DNA from: Mycosarcoma maydis
Taxonomy: Eukaryota; Basidiomycota; Ustilaginomycetes; Ustilaginales
Assembly (NCBI RefSeq): GCF_000328475.2
Contig: NC_026491.1
Location: forward strand, 372,001-436,000
Reading direction: 5' to 3'
DNA length: 64,000 bases
Shown here: positions 36,726-45,616 of the stretch, one piece after another
Layout: the number at the start of each line of letters is the position of its first letter
Position numbering within the stretch: position 1 is the stretch's first letter
Translations under genes and position numbers: made by a program
Notes under the pieces: model-generated
Told to the model about the DNA's origin: nothing
The model's database searches: none
Seen by the model: only the letters and a program-made list of their open reading frames with translations

Positions 36726-38621
36726 CTAGCGACGTCGACGGTACGCCATGGCACGTCGGTGCTTGGGTGCGTAGCCCTGCTTGTCCATCGGCATCTGCGG
36801 CATTCCACCAGGAGCACCGACATTGCCCTGCCATCCAGCGTGCTTGCCCTTCCAGTATTCTCCGCCGTTGCCGCCAGCAGCGCCAGGGGCACCGGGAGCA
36901 CCGTTACCAGGAGCATCAGGAGCACCAGGAGCACCAGGAGCACCAGGAGCACCAGGGGCACCAGGAGCACCAGGGGCACCGTTACCAGGAGTGCCAGAAG
37001 CACCGCTGCCGGGAGCACCAGGGGCACCGTTGCCACCAGCACCGGGAGCACCGGGAGCACCGTTGCCAGGAGCGCCAGAAGTGTCGGCGCCAGTGCCAGG
37101 AGCACCGGTAGCACCACCAGCAGCAGCACCAGTGTCGGGAGGACCCTTGTCAATGGGGCCATCATCTCCGGAGTCGGACGAGCCAGTGCCAGTGCCAGTG
37201 CCAGCGCCAGAGCCAGTGCCAGAGCCGGAGCCAGTGCCAGAGCCAGATCTCGAGCCGGAGTCGGAGCCAGAGTCAGGATCGCAATCAGCACCCGAGTCAG
37301 AGTCAGCGTCAGAGCCAGGAGCGGAAGCGGATCCAGAAGAACCACCATTGGCAGACCCAGAAAGATCGGTAGTGCGGCCGCCCTCGATGCCAACAGGCTT
37401 GTTGCCCCACTTTTTGAAGACATCGACAATGGCAGCGGCGGCTGGCTTGGGCTTGCCCTTGGCGTCGAAGAGCAGAGGATCGGCACCCTTGCCCATTCCC
37501 GTCAACCAGGTGTGCGAGTCGACGAGACCCCACATGGATACACCAAAGGCACCACCTTCAAGCGCAGCGTGCACGAGATTACCGTACTGCTGCGCCTGCT
37601 TTTCGAGATCGGCAGAGGATTGGATGGGGATGTCAACTTCAGAAAGCACGACCGGGATCTTCTCGGATGTCCAGCGCTTGATGGAAGCGAGCATGTCCTG
37701 GTAGGTGTTTTGGAGCGAGATGTGGAACTGAAGACCGACAGCATCGATAGGTACACCTTGGGCAAGCCACTTCTTGATCGTCTTGAAGGCAAAGTCGGAC
37801 TTGGCGTTGAGCGACTCCATGCCGTAGTCGTTGACAATGATCTTGTAGTCGGGACACTGCTTCTTGACGAGCTTGAGCACCTCCATGTAGCCTTCTTCGC
37901 CAATGACCTCAAAGTAGCCGTTCTTCTTGAAGCCGTTTCCACTGTCGTCAAAGACCTCGTTGAGCACATCGATACCCCAGAAGTCGGCTTCCTTGATGAT
38001 CTTGGAGCACATCTTGTTGGTGACGAAATCGGTGATGGTCTTCATCATGGCCTCCTTGCTGAACGACTGCTGCATCATCTTTTGGCTCTGTTCGGCGCCC
38101 CAGATGAGCGTGTGGTACTTCCACTTGAGCTTGGTGCCCTGGTTAGCCTTGGCGACGCCGTTGAGCAGTTCGGTCCACGAGTTTTCGTTTTCGTAGATCA
38201 TACCCATCTTGAGCGAGTTGCCAGGGGTGACCCAGGGCATATACTTGGCGAGTGGGGCGACGATAGGATCCTTGAGATCGCCGTTGTCCACTTCACAACC
38301 GAGGAAGAAGCCGGATGGAAGCGTCTTTACCAGATCTTCACCAGTCACGCTTGAAACATCGGTGGACCAGTGCATCTGACCAGCAGCGGAAGCCGAAACG
38401 ACAACGCTTCCAGCAGCGGCAGGATGGTTGAGAGGATCCGCACCACCGTTTCCAAAGCCTCCGGGACCGGGAGCGGCGGGGTGGTTGAGAGGGTCAGCGC
38501 CGCCGTTGCCAAAGCCCTGACGTCGAACGAGACGGTCCAGCCGTTGAGAAGAGTTGGGAACACGGCCCATGACACCGCCAGCGGTGAGCATGAGCGCGAA
38601 GGCGAGCTTAGAGCTCACCAT
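36726..38621 (-). CDS. Secreted GH10 xylanase-like enzyme with collagen-like tail
   Basis: A 631-residue secreted glycoside hydrolase family 10 protein (family role: endo-1,4-beta-xylanase). A signal peptide covers about residues 1-19, and LVRR near residue 34 may be a Kex2 site. A 15-residue unit (GFGNGGADPLNHPAA) is repeated twice at 36-50 and 55-69. The GH10 barrel spans about 85-408, with the acid/base in GIDVLNEVFDD (Glu222), the nucleophile in VVLSEVDIP (Glu328), and NDYGMES, GLQFHIS and MWGLVDSHTW in place. Subsite motifs differ from textbook xylanases: TPGNSLKMG (Glu replaced by Gly) and YHTLIWGAE (second His lost). After the barrel come a Ser/Asp/Gly/Thr-rich acidic linker (420-490), a Gly-Ala-Pro collagen-like tract (505-582) and a basic end (RRAMAYRRRR). 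I placed the start at the ATG at 38621, since the open frame above it is leader-like. Confidence 0.9.
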   Translation of the reverse strand: MVSSKLAFALMLTAGGVMGRVPNSSQRLDRLVRRQGFGNGGADPLNHPAAPGPGGFGNGGADPLNHPAAAGSVVVSASAAGQMHWSTDVSSVTGEDLVKTLPSGFFLGCEVDNGDLKDPIVAPLAKYMPWVTPGNSLKMGMIYENENSWTELLNGVAKANQGTKLKWKYHTLIWGAEQSQKMMQQSFSKEAMMKTITDFVTNKMCSKIIKEADFWGIDVLNEVFDDSGNGFKKNGYFEVIGEEGYMEVLKLVKKQCPDYKIIVNDYGMESLNAKSDFAFKTIKKWLAQGVPIDAVGLQFHISLQNTYQDMLASIKRWTSEKIPVVLSEVDIPIQSSADLEKQAQQYGNLVHAALEGGAFGVSMWGLVDSHTWLTGMGKGADPLLFDAKGKPKPAAAAIVDVFKKWGNKPVGIEGGRTTDLSGSANGGSSGSASAPGSDADSDSGADCDPDSGSDSGSRSGSGTGSGSGTGSGAGTGTGTGSSDSGDDGPIDKGPPDTGAAAGGATGAPGTGADTSGAPGNGAPGAPGAGGNGAPGAPGSGASGTPGNGAPGAPGAPGAPGAPGAPGAPDAPGNGAPGAPGAAGGNGGEYWKGKHAGWQGNVGAPGGMPQMPMDKQGYAPKHRRAMAYRRRR

Positions 38622-39542
38622 TTTGATGAAGAGAAGATAAAAAAAACGAAAGAGAAACGGGGTTAAGAGGAGAAAGGGCGAGAGAATGTGATCACAACAC
38701 AAGAGAGGAGGAGGGATGAGGAGCAAAAGGGGAAGCATGTCGAAGGGTCAAGTGGATTTATAGATTGTCGCATTCATGAGGTCCAAGCAGCTCAAGGAAT
38801 CACTGCCAATCACCACCATGTGGGGTCACAGCCACCGGGGGATGACTATAGGAGACGAGCGCTCGAGAGGACGCCTGATTTGGCTCGAAAAGGAACGCTT
38901 GGAGGATAGGGAGGAAGACGGGTCTGTGATTCAGCACCTTGGCCCTAAGCAAGCTCCTGAGATGATCATTGTTAAGGGGCGCGGTGGCAACATCTTCATT
39001 AGATGGGCGTTGAGAAATTGCAAAACAGAGACTGTGACTTGGGACTGTTGCAACAGATAAAGCCCACTCACCGGCAAGAGCGAGAGCAGCAATCGTCAAT
39101 CGTCACTATTTTGCGACGAATGTAGGGCAACATCTGGAAAAGAGTGATATTGAAGCAGTCTCAAAGTGAGGTGGGATGACTGGCAGCCTTTGGGATACCA
39201 AAGAGGCGGCGTTCTCCTATGCAACCAACTGACAGATGTGACGGTAGTCTATGAGAGACAGCAACGTGCGGCAAAAGCGACAACCTCGTGAGCGACATGA
39301 AGTGTGGGGCAGAAGACGGAAGCCTATGATACCATCTGGACAGGAGACTGCTGCTCATGAAATTTGATGCTCAGGCCCGTTCAGTCCCCTCGTTGTGAAG
39401 CCGAGAAGTGACAGGGGGAGGAAGGTGGCCGACACATGGCAGCAAGACAATCGTGAATAACGTTATTGCCAAGGGTAGGAGTTGAAACCTGGAAAGGCTT
39501 TGGCAAGATGATTTATGATTTACAAGATGTCGACTCGTTGCT
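38622..39542. other. Upstream region of the GH10 gene
   Basis: About 0.9 kb between the GH10 start and the 5S gene; no conserved frame. The first 100 bases are purine-rich on the + strand, thus a pyrimidine-rich leader for the GH10 gene. Confidence 0.55.
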
Positions 39543-39660
39543 ATCTGCGGCCATAGAGACATGAAAATACCGCATCCCGTTCGATCTGCGCAGTCAAGCA
39601 TGTCGTCGCCTAGTCAGTACTGCGGTGGGGGACCACGCGGGAATCCTAGGTGCTGCAGTT
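39543..39660 (+). rRNA. 5S ribosomal RNA
   Basis: 118 bases matching fungal 5S rRNA from end to end. The 5' part ATCTGCGGCCATAG, the loop region ACCGCATCCCGTTCGATCTG, box A-like CAGTCAAGCATG and the 3' part GACCACGCGGGAATCCTAGG are all recognisable. Helix I closes perfectly: CTGCGGC (39545-39551) pairs with GCTGCAG (39652-39658), with one G-U. A T6 run at 39670-39675 is a fitting Pol III terminator. The copy is isolated from rDNA in this window. Changes from the consensus are few, so it is probably functional. Confidence 0.92.
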
Positions 39661-39669
39661 CTCTCTTTC

Positions 39670-39675
39670 TTTTTT
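39670..39675 (+). terminator. Pol III T-run behind the 5S gene
   Basis: Six T about 10 bases after the 5S 3' end, preceded by further pyrimidines (TTCTCTCTTTC). Typical Pol III termination signal. Confidence 0.75.
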
Positions 39676-39699
39676 CGATTCGCCGTCAATGCATTCATT

Positions 39700-39731
39700 G
39701 CACTGATAGTTCAGTGGTAGAAATCTTGCCT
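39700..39731 (+). pseudogene. tRNA-Gly-like 5' half
   Basis: The segment starting GCACTGATAGTTCAGTGGTA and continuing GAAATCTTGCC resembles the 5' half of eukaryotic tRNA-Gly, with acceptor strand, A box TAGTTCAGTGG and D arm. No matching anticodon 3' strand, TTCGA B box or acceptor complement (TCAGTGC) follows within 150 bases. It is therefore a truncated copy, 40 bases downstream of the 5S gene. Confidence 0.5.
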
Positions 39732-41061
39732 TGCTTTCCTCACAGAATGCGATGCGATGCGAGGCGATCTGCTGTCGAGCGTGGCGTCTGTGATACACGA
39801 TTCGTGATTGACAGAAGACGTCGAAAAAAAAAAAAAAAAAAAAAGAGCTGCAAAAAGGCTTTGTTTCTGTATTCGTGATTCACGATTCACACGTTTTGTT
39901 ATGGCTTGGCGTTGGCCAAGGTGACGGAGCCTCAGCCAAAGCTGGGATTCACGAATCGTATTTTGGCGCGCTTTACAGGACTCACGACTCGTGACTGTTT
40001 TCGCCGCCGGGCCAAACTGATCAAACGGGTAATCTGACGACTCGAGCCAAACAGGTCAAGCTCCTGCTTCTCGTGTCTGTCTTGCGTCAAATGAGACAGC
40101 GTGAATTGGACCAACTGTGTGTCGAGTTGAGACGGCCGATAAGCTTGCATCCTCCGAGGCGGAGCGCAGAGGAGAGTCAATTCGACCGTAAGAGTGGCGG
40201 CCAACCGGGGAGGTGCAAGCAATCACGAATAGTCGTGACTTGAAAAGTGGTTTCAGAGGAATACCCAATCGCCAACCGTCCATCGTGAATGAAAGTGCAA
40301 TTTGAGTAACGAATTCGCAACACAGCCCTCAGTCACGAGTGTGTGTGATTCAATTTGGCGCTATCGTGTATTTCGGGCACTCTTGTTCATTCACGATTCT
40401 TGATCTGATCATCCCTTTTTTCTTTTTTTTTTTTTCTTTTTTTTCCCGCTGTGACAGCGCGGGCGATTCTCGCTCATCACCTTCGTGATTCGTGAATGAT
40501 TACGATTTTTGACGGTTTATTCGTGATTCGTGATTCGTGATTCGTGATTCGTGATTGACGAGTGTGAGGTTGACGGTGGCTGTTGGCTGTCATGTTGACA
40601 TTGTTGGGCAAGGCTCACGGCTCGCAGTTGTCTGTCACTCACAACTCACTCTCTGACTGTCTGTGTGGGTGGTTTGTACGTGTCTGTGCTCACGATCGCT
40701 TTGCCCCTGCAACTTGCTGTGACAATCGCAGCCCACCGTCATCTCGAAACGATCGCACGATTTCAAGATTCCACAATCGCACGCTCGTCTCATCGTCTCA
40801 GTCTCGGTCCAGCTCTCGACGATCTGCTGCAGGCCATTTGCTTGTCGCACGCCTGCTTGCCTCTCGCAACCACCCTGGCCTGGTCGAGACAGCGGTGCAC
40901 CATCGCCCGTCCTTTCGGCGCAGCTGGCCCCTCGTCTTAGCTGCTCAGCCTCGCATCCAGCTTGCGTCTGTTATCATCCATCCTTTGCACGCATCCCGAA
41001 TCCCACCTTCTCGTCTTCCGACTCGCTTCCTATGCCTCGATTGCTGCATCAGCACGCGCAT
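39732..41061. other. Upstream region of the TRK gene
   Basis: No conserved frame. It contains an A21 run at 39824-39844, a TTTTTTCTTT tract at about 40418-40444, TCACGA motifs (39880, 39982, 40331, 40390) and the TTCGTGA array at 40520. The last 400 bases are pyrimidine-rich and leader-like. Confidence 0.55.
40520..40554 (+). repeat. TTCGTGA heptamer array (5 copies)
   Basis: Five perfect head-to-tail TTCGTGA units about 650 bp upstream of the TRK start. Confidence 0.9.
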
Positions 41062-41185
41062 ATGCTCTCTCAAGCACTCACACAATGCTGAGCATTCAAT
41101 GACCCTACAAGCTGTCCTCCTCGGCAGCACCCAACCACTTACCGAGACCGTCTGGCCTTTGCGCTTCCGATACACCGCTCAGTAG
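41062..41185 (+). promoter_or_regulatory. Three overlapping upstream ORFs before TRK
   Basis: ATG frames at 41062-41091 (9 codons plus stop), 41085-41102 (5 codons) and 41099-41185 (28 codons). Each begins before the previous one ends, and the last stops 15 bases before the TRK ATG. If the transcript includes this stretch they would limit translation of the transporter. Leader extent is inferred. Confidence 0.45.
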
Positions 41186-41200
41186 ACAGACGTCTCCGCC

Positions 41201-44200
41201 ATGCTCGAGCATATCAGCCCCCGCTCCCTGCCAACCGCCGCCCGCACCACCCTCCGCTCCCTCTCTCGTTGGTGTGGCAGCAACCTCAACTTTTACCGAG
41301 TGCACGTCCTCGTCTTTACCTTTACCCCGCTTCTTGCCGCCTGTATCTTCTACGCTTGCAACGGCGAAACGCATATCAGCTTCGTCGATGGCCTCTATGT
41401 CTGCGTATCCGCCATGACCGTCACTGGCTTGGTCACCTTCAACATCAGCACCGCCAACCCAGGTCAGCAGGCCATCCTCTTCATCCTCATGTGCATCGGC
41501 AACATCTCGGCCGTCAGCATCACCATGATCTGGATCCGTAGAAGCTTCTTCCGCAAGAAGTTCGATCACGTTGTCCGTCGAAGCGCAAAGGTTCGTAAGC
41601 GCATGCACGACGTCGAAGAGCAGGAGCGAAGGGAGCGACGCCACAACATTGCAAAGATCCAGCGCATGGTCGGTCTCAAATCCTCCGACAGCGTCACCAC
41701 TATCAGCGACACCGAAGAGCACGACCGTACCGACACCAGCTCCAGCAGCCAAATCGAACTCCGCCGCCTCGAAAAGAACAAGCAAAAGAGCAAGGCAAAA
41801 CGCAAACCGCTCCGCGCAGACATGATTCGTCGAATCGACGGCCCTGCCTTTCTCATCAACTCGGCCGGCGATCCCTCCAACACCATCCCCGATTCGGCCA
41901 ACACCACGCCATTCACCAACGATCCGCATGCTTCGCTCACCCAAGAGCCCGCCTCGCTACGCTCAACTACACCACCTCCCGCGCAAGCCGCCGTCGGCAT
42001 CCTCAACGCCCAACAAGACCATCACGCCTCAGTCACATCCGACGATCCCAGCCACCAGCCCAGCATCCGAATTTCGCTTCCTCATCACTCTTTGCCCTCC
42101 GACGAGTTCACCCAGCACAAGGCCACTGCTGATCCAACTCAGCCACCTCGTCAAACTTTCTCCCTTCCGCGTTGCGACCATCGCCATGACCCCGACGCCG
42201 ACACCGACTCGGATCAAGCATCTCTCACACACCAAGGCGATACGCACTTCACCCAACCACCGCTCTCGCCTCCTCTTCGCGCTCGCTTCCCCGATCATCA
42301 AATCCCTGGCAGAGCAAGGCGAGTATCAGATCCGCCCCAATCTCAGTTCCGTCGCGGTTCCGACACCGGCCTCGTTCACACATATGCCACGCACGAGAAG
42401 CACGACATGTTCCCGCGCGCCCAAACCGTCGAATTCGCCATACCCAGCAACTACCGTTCTCCCATCGATGCGCAACAGCGAGAGCAAAGCTACACAACCG
42501 GTCACGGCGTCAATCCTACTGGCGGCTTGCGCCACCGCAACACTACCTTCAATCGTACCGTCACCTCACGCTCCTACGTCTCGGGTCGTCTTAGCAATGG
42601 CAGGTCCGGCGTTCCGCTTGCACGTACCCAAACCTCGGCCAAACAGCGTGGCTTTGGTGGCTTCCCCACGCCATTCGAGATTGCCGGCATGGCGCTCAAA
42701 AAGGCCGCCCCTGGTGTTCAGGAGCGCTTTCAAAGAACCATGACCATGCCTCGCACCGCCACATTTACATCCGTGCGCTCCGGCGGTGGTCTCACCGAAA
42801 CGGCCAACAAGGCAGCGCCTTACCTTTCCTTCGATGCCACCGTCACCGGCAACTCGCGCTTTCACGCCCTCACCGAAACCCAGCGCGATGAGCTCGGAGG
42901 CGTCGAATATCGTGCACTCGACCTGCTCGCAAAACTTGTGCCTGCCTACTGGCTCATTGTCAACCTCGGCATGGTCACGCTCGTCGCCCCCTACATCAGT
43001 AGCAACGCCTTTCGAAAGTATCGCCCGCCCTTTGAAGCACAAGGCAACAACAGACCCGACAATACCTGGTTCTGGTTCTTCCAAGTCATCTCGGCCTATT
43101 CGAACACGGGCATGTCCCTGATCGACACGAGCATGACCCAGATGCAAGACGCCTACTTTCTGCTCATCCCCATGGGCTTCCTCATCCTCGCGGGCAACAC
43201 CGGCTTCCCCATTCTCCTGCGTTTCTTCATCTGGACCATCTCGGTGTGCGTGCCATCCAATTCGAGAATCTACGAGACATTGCGCTTCTTGCTCGACCAC
43301 CCGCGTCGATGCTTTGTATACCTCTTCCCCTCGAGTCAGACCTGGTTCCTGTTTTTCGTCCTTGTCCTCTTCAACTCGGTCGATTGGCTTGCCTTCCTGA
43401 TTCTCGACATTGGTAATCCGGTCATCGAGTCGATTACGCTCAGCATCCGTATCTTTGACGGTCTCTTCCAGTCGATCGCCGTGCGCGCCGCAGGTTTCAC
43501 CGTAGTCAGTTTGCTGGCGCTCGCCCCCGCGGTGCAGTTCCTGTACGTCATCATGATGTACCTGTCCGCGTTCCCGCTTGCGCTCTCGGTGCGCAGCACC
43601 AACGTCTACGAAGAAAAGTCGCTTGGCGTCTACGTCGACGAGCCCGCGGATCCGGGTCTAGCTCCGCAAGAGTCCGACAACCCCAAGGTGTGGGGTTCGT
43701 TCTTGGCATCGCATGCACGTCGACAGTTGGCGTTCGATATTTGGTGGCTCGGATTTGCGCTATGGCTTATTTGCATCATCGAGCGCAATGACATCTTGGA
43801 TCCGAACTCAAACGGGTGGTTCACCATCTTCAGCTGCCTCTTTGAGCTCACCTCGGCCTACGGCACGGTCGGGCTGAGTCTCGGCACACCATTTGACAAC
43901 TTCAGCTTGTCCGGACGCTTCCATACACTCTCGAAATTGGTGGTGTGTGCCGTCATGATCCGTGGCCGACATCGAGGATTGCCAGTGGCCATTGATCGTG
44001 CTATCCTGTTGCCGTCCGAGTTGGAGCAGGAGGATATGTTGGACGATGACCTTTCGCACCTTGGAGATTCGTGGGATCGCGACAGCACGTTTGTCTCTGA
44101 TCCGCTGGTCCCGACGCCTGGCGCGCCACGTCCATCGATGAATGGGCCCGATCAACAGCGCAGCAATAGCATCGGCAGTGTCGCTGGCGAAAGCAACAGT

Positions 44201-44863
44201 GGCATGTCGAGCGTCCGACGCACACCATCCGGCGTGTCGTTTGCCGTCCACCCGCTGGCGTCCAAGCCGAGGCGCAGCAGCAGCATGTCGCCAATGGCCA
44301 TGGAGCCACTTTCTCCCAAGCAACAGGCTGAACTAGCATTACAGGAACCAAGGAGGAGCCTGACCCTCACGCTCCCACCCAGCAGTCTTCCCGCGCATTA
44401 TGCAGGACCGACGCTCGGTGTGGGTGGATTTGCGCACCATCTTGGCGGGCTAGGAGGAGCATTACCTCCGAGCAGCAGCAGCAACGCCAGCACTGTCGGT
44501 GGCGTCTTGGGAGCAATGATGGTCTCGTCGCCTGGCCAATTGACGGCGATTGACGAAATGCCAAGCGGACTAGGTGCGATGCCGACCAGCGAGAGTCGCT
44601 GCGAGTCTCCAGCCGGTGTCAACGCAAGTGCTGCTGCTTCGAACGCACAGAGCCAAGCACACGTGTTACCGACCACTTTCTGCACCAATGTCGAGAGCAC
44701 CAGCAGCACCAGCAGCGGCAGCGGCGGCAGTGGATGCAGCGTGAAGGGCAAGGAACGTGCAGCGATGCGAATTGCGGACGAGGATCGCGAACGACTAGTT
44801 GCCCAGCATGCAGGTTGTTCGACGCCCGATGGACGACATGATCCTGTGGATGGCCAAGATTAG
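41201..44863 (+). CDS. TRK1: TRK-type potassium transporter
   Basis: A 1220-residue fungal TRK/HKT-superfamily K+ uptake protein of the plasma membrane, built from four membrane-pore-membrane units. The four filter segments with their key Gly are visible: MTVTGLVTF (near residue 72), YSNTGMSL, RAAGFTVVSL and AYGTVGLSLG. The first unit is separated from the rest by a hydrophilic loop of about 430 residues, Ser/Pro/His-rich, which is typical of fungal Trk1. NTGFPILLRF and DWLAFLILDIGN mark conserved helices. A cytosolic tail of about 200 residues, rich in Ser, Gly and Pro, follows the last pore and includes RGRHRGLPVAIDRAILLP, the conserved exit of the last helix. Start is the ATG at 41201; no intron evident. 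Confidence 0.95.
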   Translation: MLEHISPRSLPTAARTTLRSLSRWCGSNLNFYRVHVLVFTFTPLLAACIFYACNGETHISFVDGLYVCVSAMTVTGLVTFNISTANPGQQAILFILMCIGNISAVSITMIWIRRSFFRKKFDHVVRRSAKVRKRMHDVEEQERRERRHNIAKIQRMVGLKSSDSVTTISDTEEHDRTDTSSSSQIELRRLEKNKQKSKAKRKPLRADMIRRIDGPAFLINSAGDPSNTIPDSANTTPFTNDPHASLTQEPASLRSTTPPPAQAAVGILNAQQDHHASVTSDDPSHQPSIRISLPHHSLPSDEFTQHKATADPTQPPRQTFSLPRCDHRHDPDADTDSDQASLTHQGDTHFTQPPLSPPLRARFPDHQIPGRARRVSDPPQSQFRRGSDTGLVHTYATHEKHDMFPRAQTVEFAIPSNYRSPIDAQQREQSYTTGHGVNPTGGLRHRNTTFNRTVTSRSYVSGRLSNGRSGVPLARTQTSAKQRGFGGFPTPFEIAGMALKKAAPGVQERFQRTMTMPRTATFTSVRSGGGLTETANKAAPYLSFDATVTGNSRFHALTETQRDELGGVEYRALDLLAKLVPAYWLIVNLGMVTLVAPYISSNAFRKYRPPFEAQGNNRPDNTWFWFFQVISAYSNTGMSLIDTSMTQMQDAYFLLIPMGFLILAGNTGFPILLRFFIWTISVCVPSNSRIYETLRFLLDHPRRCFVYLFPSSQTWFLFFVLVLFNSVDWLAFLILDIGNPVIESITLSIRIFDGLFQSIAVRAAGFTVVSLLALAPAVQFLYVIMMYLSAFPLALSVRSTNVYEEKSLGVYVDEPADPGLAPQESDNPKVWGSFLASHARRQLAFDIWWLGFALWLICIIERNDILDPNSNGWFTIFSCLFELTSAYGTVGLSLGTPFDNFSLSGRFHTLSKLVVCAVMIRGRHRGLPVAIDRAILLPSELEQEDMLDDDLSHLGDSWDRDSTFVSDPLVPTPGAPRPSMNGPDQQRSNSIGSVAGESNSGMSSVRRTPSGVSFAVHPLASKPRRSSSMSPMAMEPLSPKQQAELALQEPRRSLTLTLPPSSLPAHYAGPTLGVGGFAHHLGGLGGALPPSSSSNASTVGGVLGAMMVSSPGQLTAIDEMPSGLGAMPTSESRCESPAGVNASAAASNAQSQAHVLPTTFCTNVESTSSTSSGSGGSGCSVKGKERAAMRIADEDRERLVAQHAGCSTPDGRHDPVDGQD

Positions 44864-45070
44864 CCTTTTCTTTTCACCTTGACGCATCGATGCAAGGATA
44901 CAGCGAGTCTCGATAATCGCACAAGCAACACTTTCCGTCATGGTCTGTTTTACGGATGGGCGTGTGCCAGACACTTTAGCAGATGGGACAAGAATGCGTC
45001 GCTGCGATAGACTGATAAGTACGATACAATTACAAAGACGAAGAGGAAACGGCTAAGACTGGGACGGGTT

Positions 45071-45616
45071 CTATGTGAGGGGCTCGTGTTTGAGCGACTT
45101 GTCTTTCTTGTCGTTTTTGTTCTTCTTGTCTTTCTTGTCCTTTTTGTGCTTCTTATCCTTCTTGCTCTTTTTTGATGGGCTTTCTGGTTGGCTGGGTTGA
45201 CTGGGATCTTGGTTGGAGCGGGAGCTATCTTGAGTAGCGGGGGTACTTTGGGGGGAGAACTGAGTCGGTTCGGTATCGGCGTCAGTTTGTGGATGTTGGA
45301 GGAGTTCTACGGGAGTTTCTAGCTCATCGATGTGGTTGGAGGAGCAAGAGCCGAGGCTGGTGAGCAAAGATTCGAAGGCGTCGTAGTCGATTTTTCCGGC
45401 TAGACCGTTCATGAGACGCGTCAATTGTGCAGCTACCACACCGCCGGTGGTGGATGTAGCGGTTTCGTCTGGATGCGAGGCCGAGTTGGACGTGCCTGTT
45501 CGTGCGGCATAGCTGGAAAGGAATTGGGAGATAGAGTGCGAGACGGAAGTGTGATCGGTTGGGACCGCAGGGTGCGAGAGGTCTAGGCGCAGCGGTAGAG
45601 GAAGTGCTGGTTCCAT
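45071..45616 (-). CDS. Lysine-tailed small protein, possibly Pol I subunit A14/Ker1-like
   Basis: A 181-residue protein with no clear domain hit by eye. The N-terminal part has LPLRLDLSHPAVPTDHTSVS followed by an amphipathic ISQFLSSYAARTG, then after a gap VVAAQLTRLMNGLAGK. The C-terminus is an extreme Lys/Asp repeat (KKDKKHKKDKKDKKNKNDKK). The order of a short P.....S.S...FL.S block, a QL.R......G block and a lysine-rich tail recalls fungal RNA polymerase I subunit A14 (Rpa14/Ker1), whose sequence drifts fast. That assignment is tentative; any small nucleolar protein with a KKD tail would look similar. Start is the ATG at 45616. It converges on TRK with a gap of about 200 bp. Confidence 0.6.
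   Translation of the reverse strand: MEPALPLPLRLDLSHPAVPTDHTSVSHSISQFLSSYAARTGTSNSASHPDETATSTTGGVVAAQLTRLMNGLAGKIDYDAFESLLTSLGSCSSNHIDELETPVELLQHPQTDADTEPTQFSPQSTPATQDSSRSNQDPSQPSQPESPSKKSKKDKKHKKDKKDKKNKNDKKDKSLKHEPLT

Noticed and set aside
35976..38354. 792-codon open frame antisense to the ceramidase end and GH10 gene
   Set aside because: Runs of Arg/Ser/Thr are the reverse reading of Gly-Ala-Pro and Ser-Gly repeats, and it crosses two real genes.
40592..41185. 197-codon frame just upstream of TRK
   Set aside because: Composition matches a CT-rich leader, no domain is seen, and the start region overlaps repeat arrays; only the three short uORFs near its end are noted.
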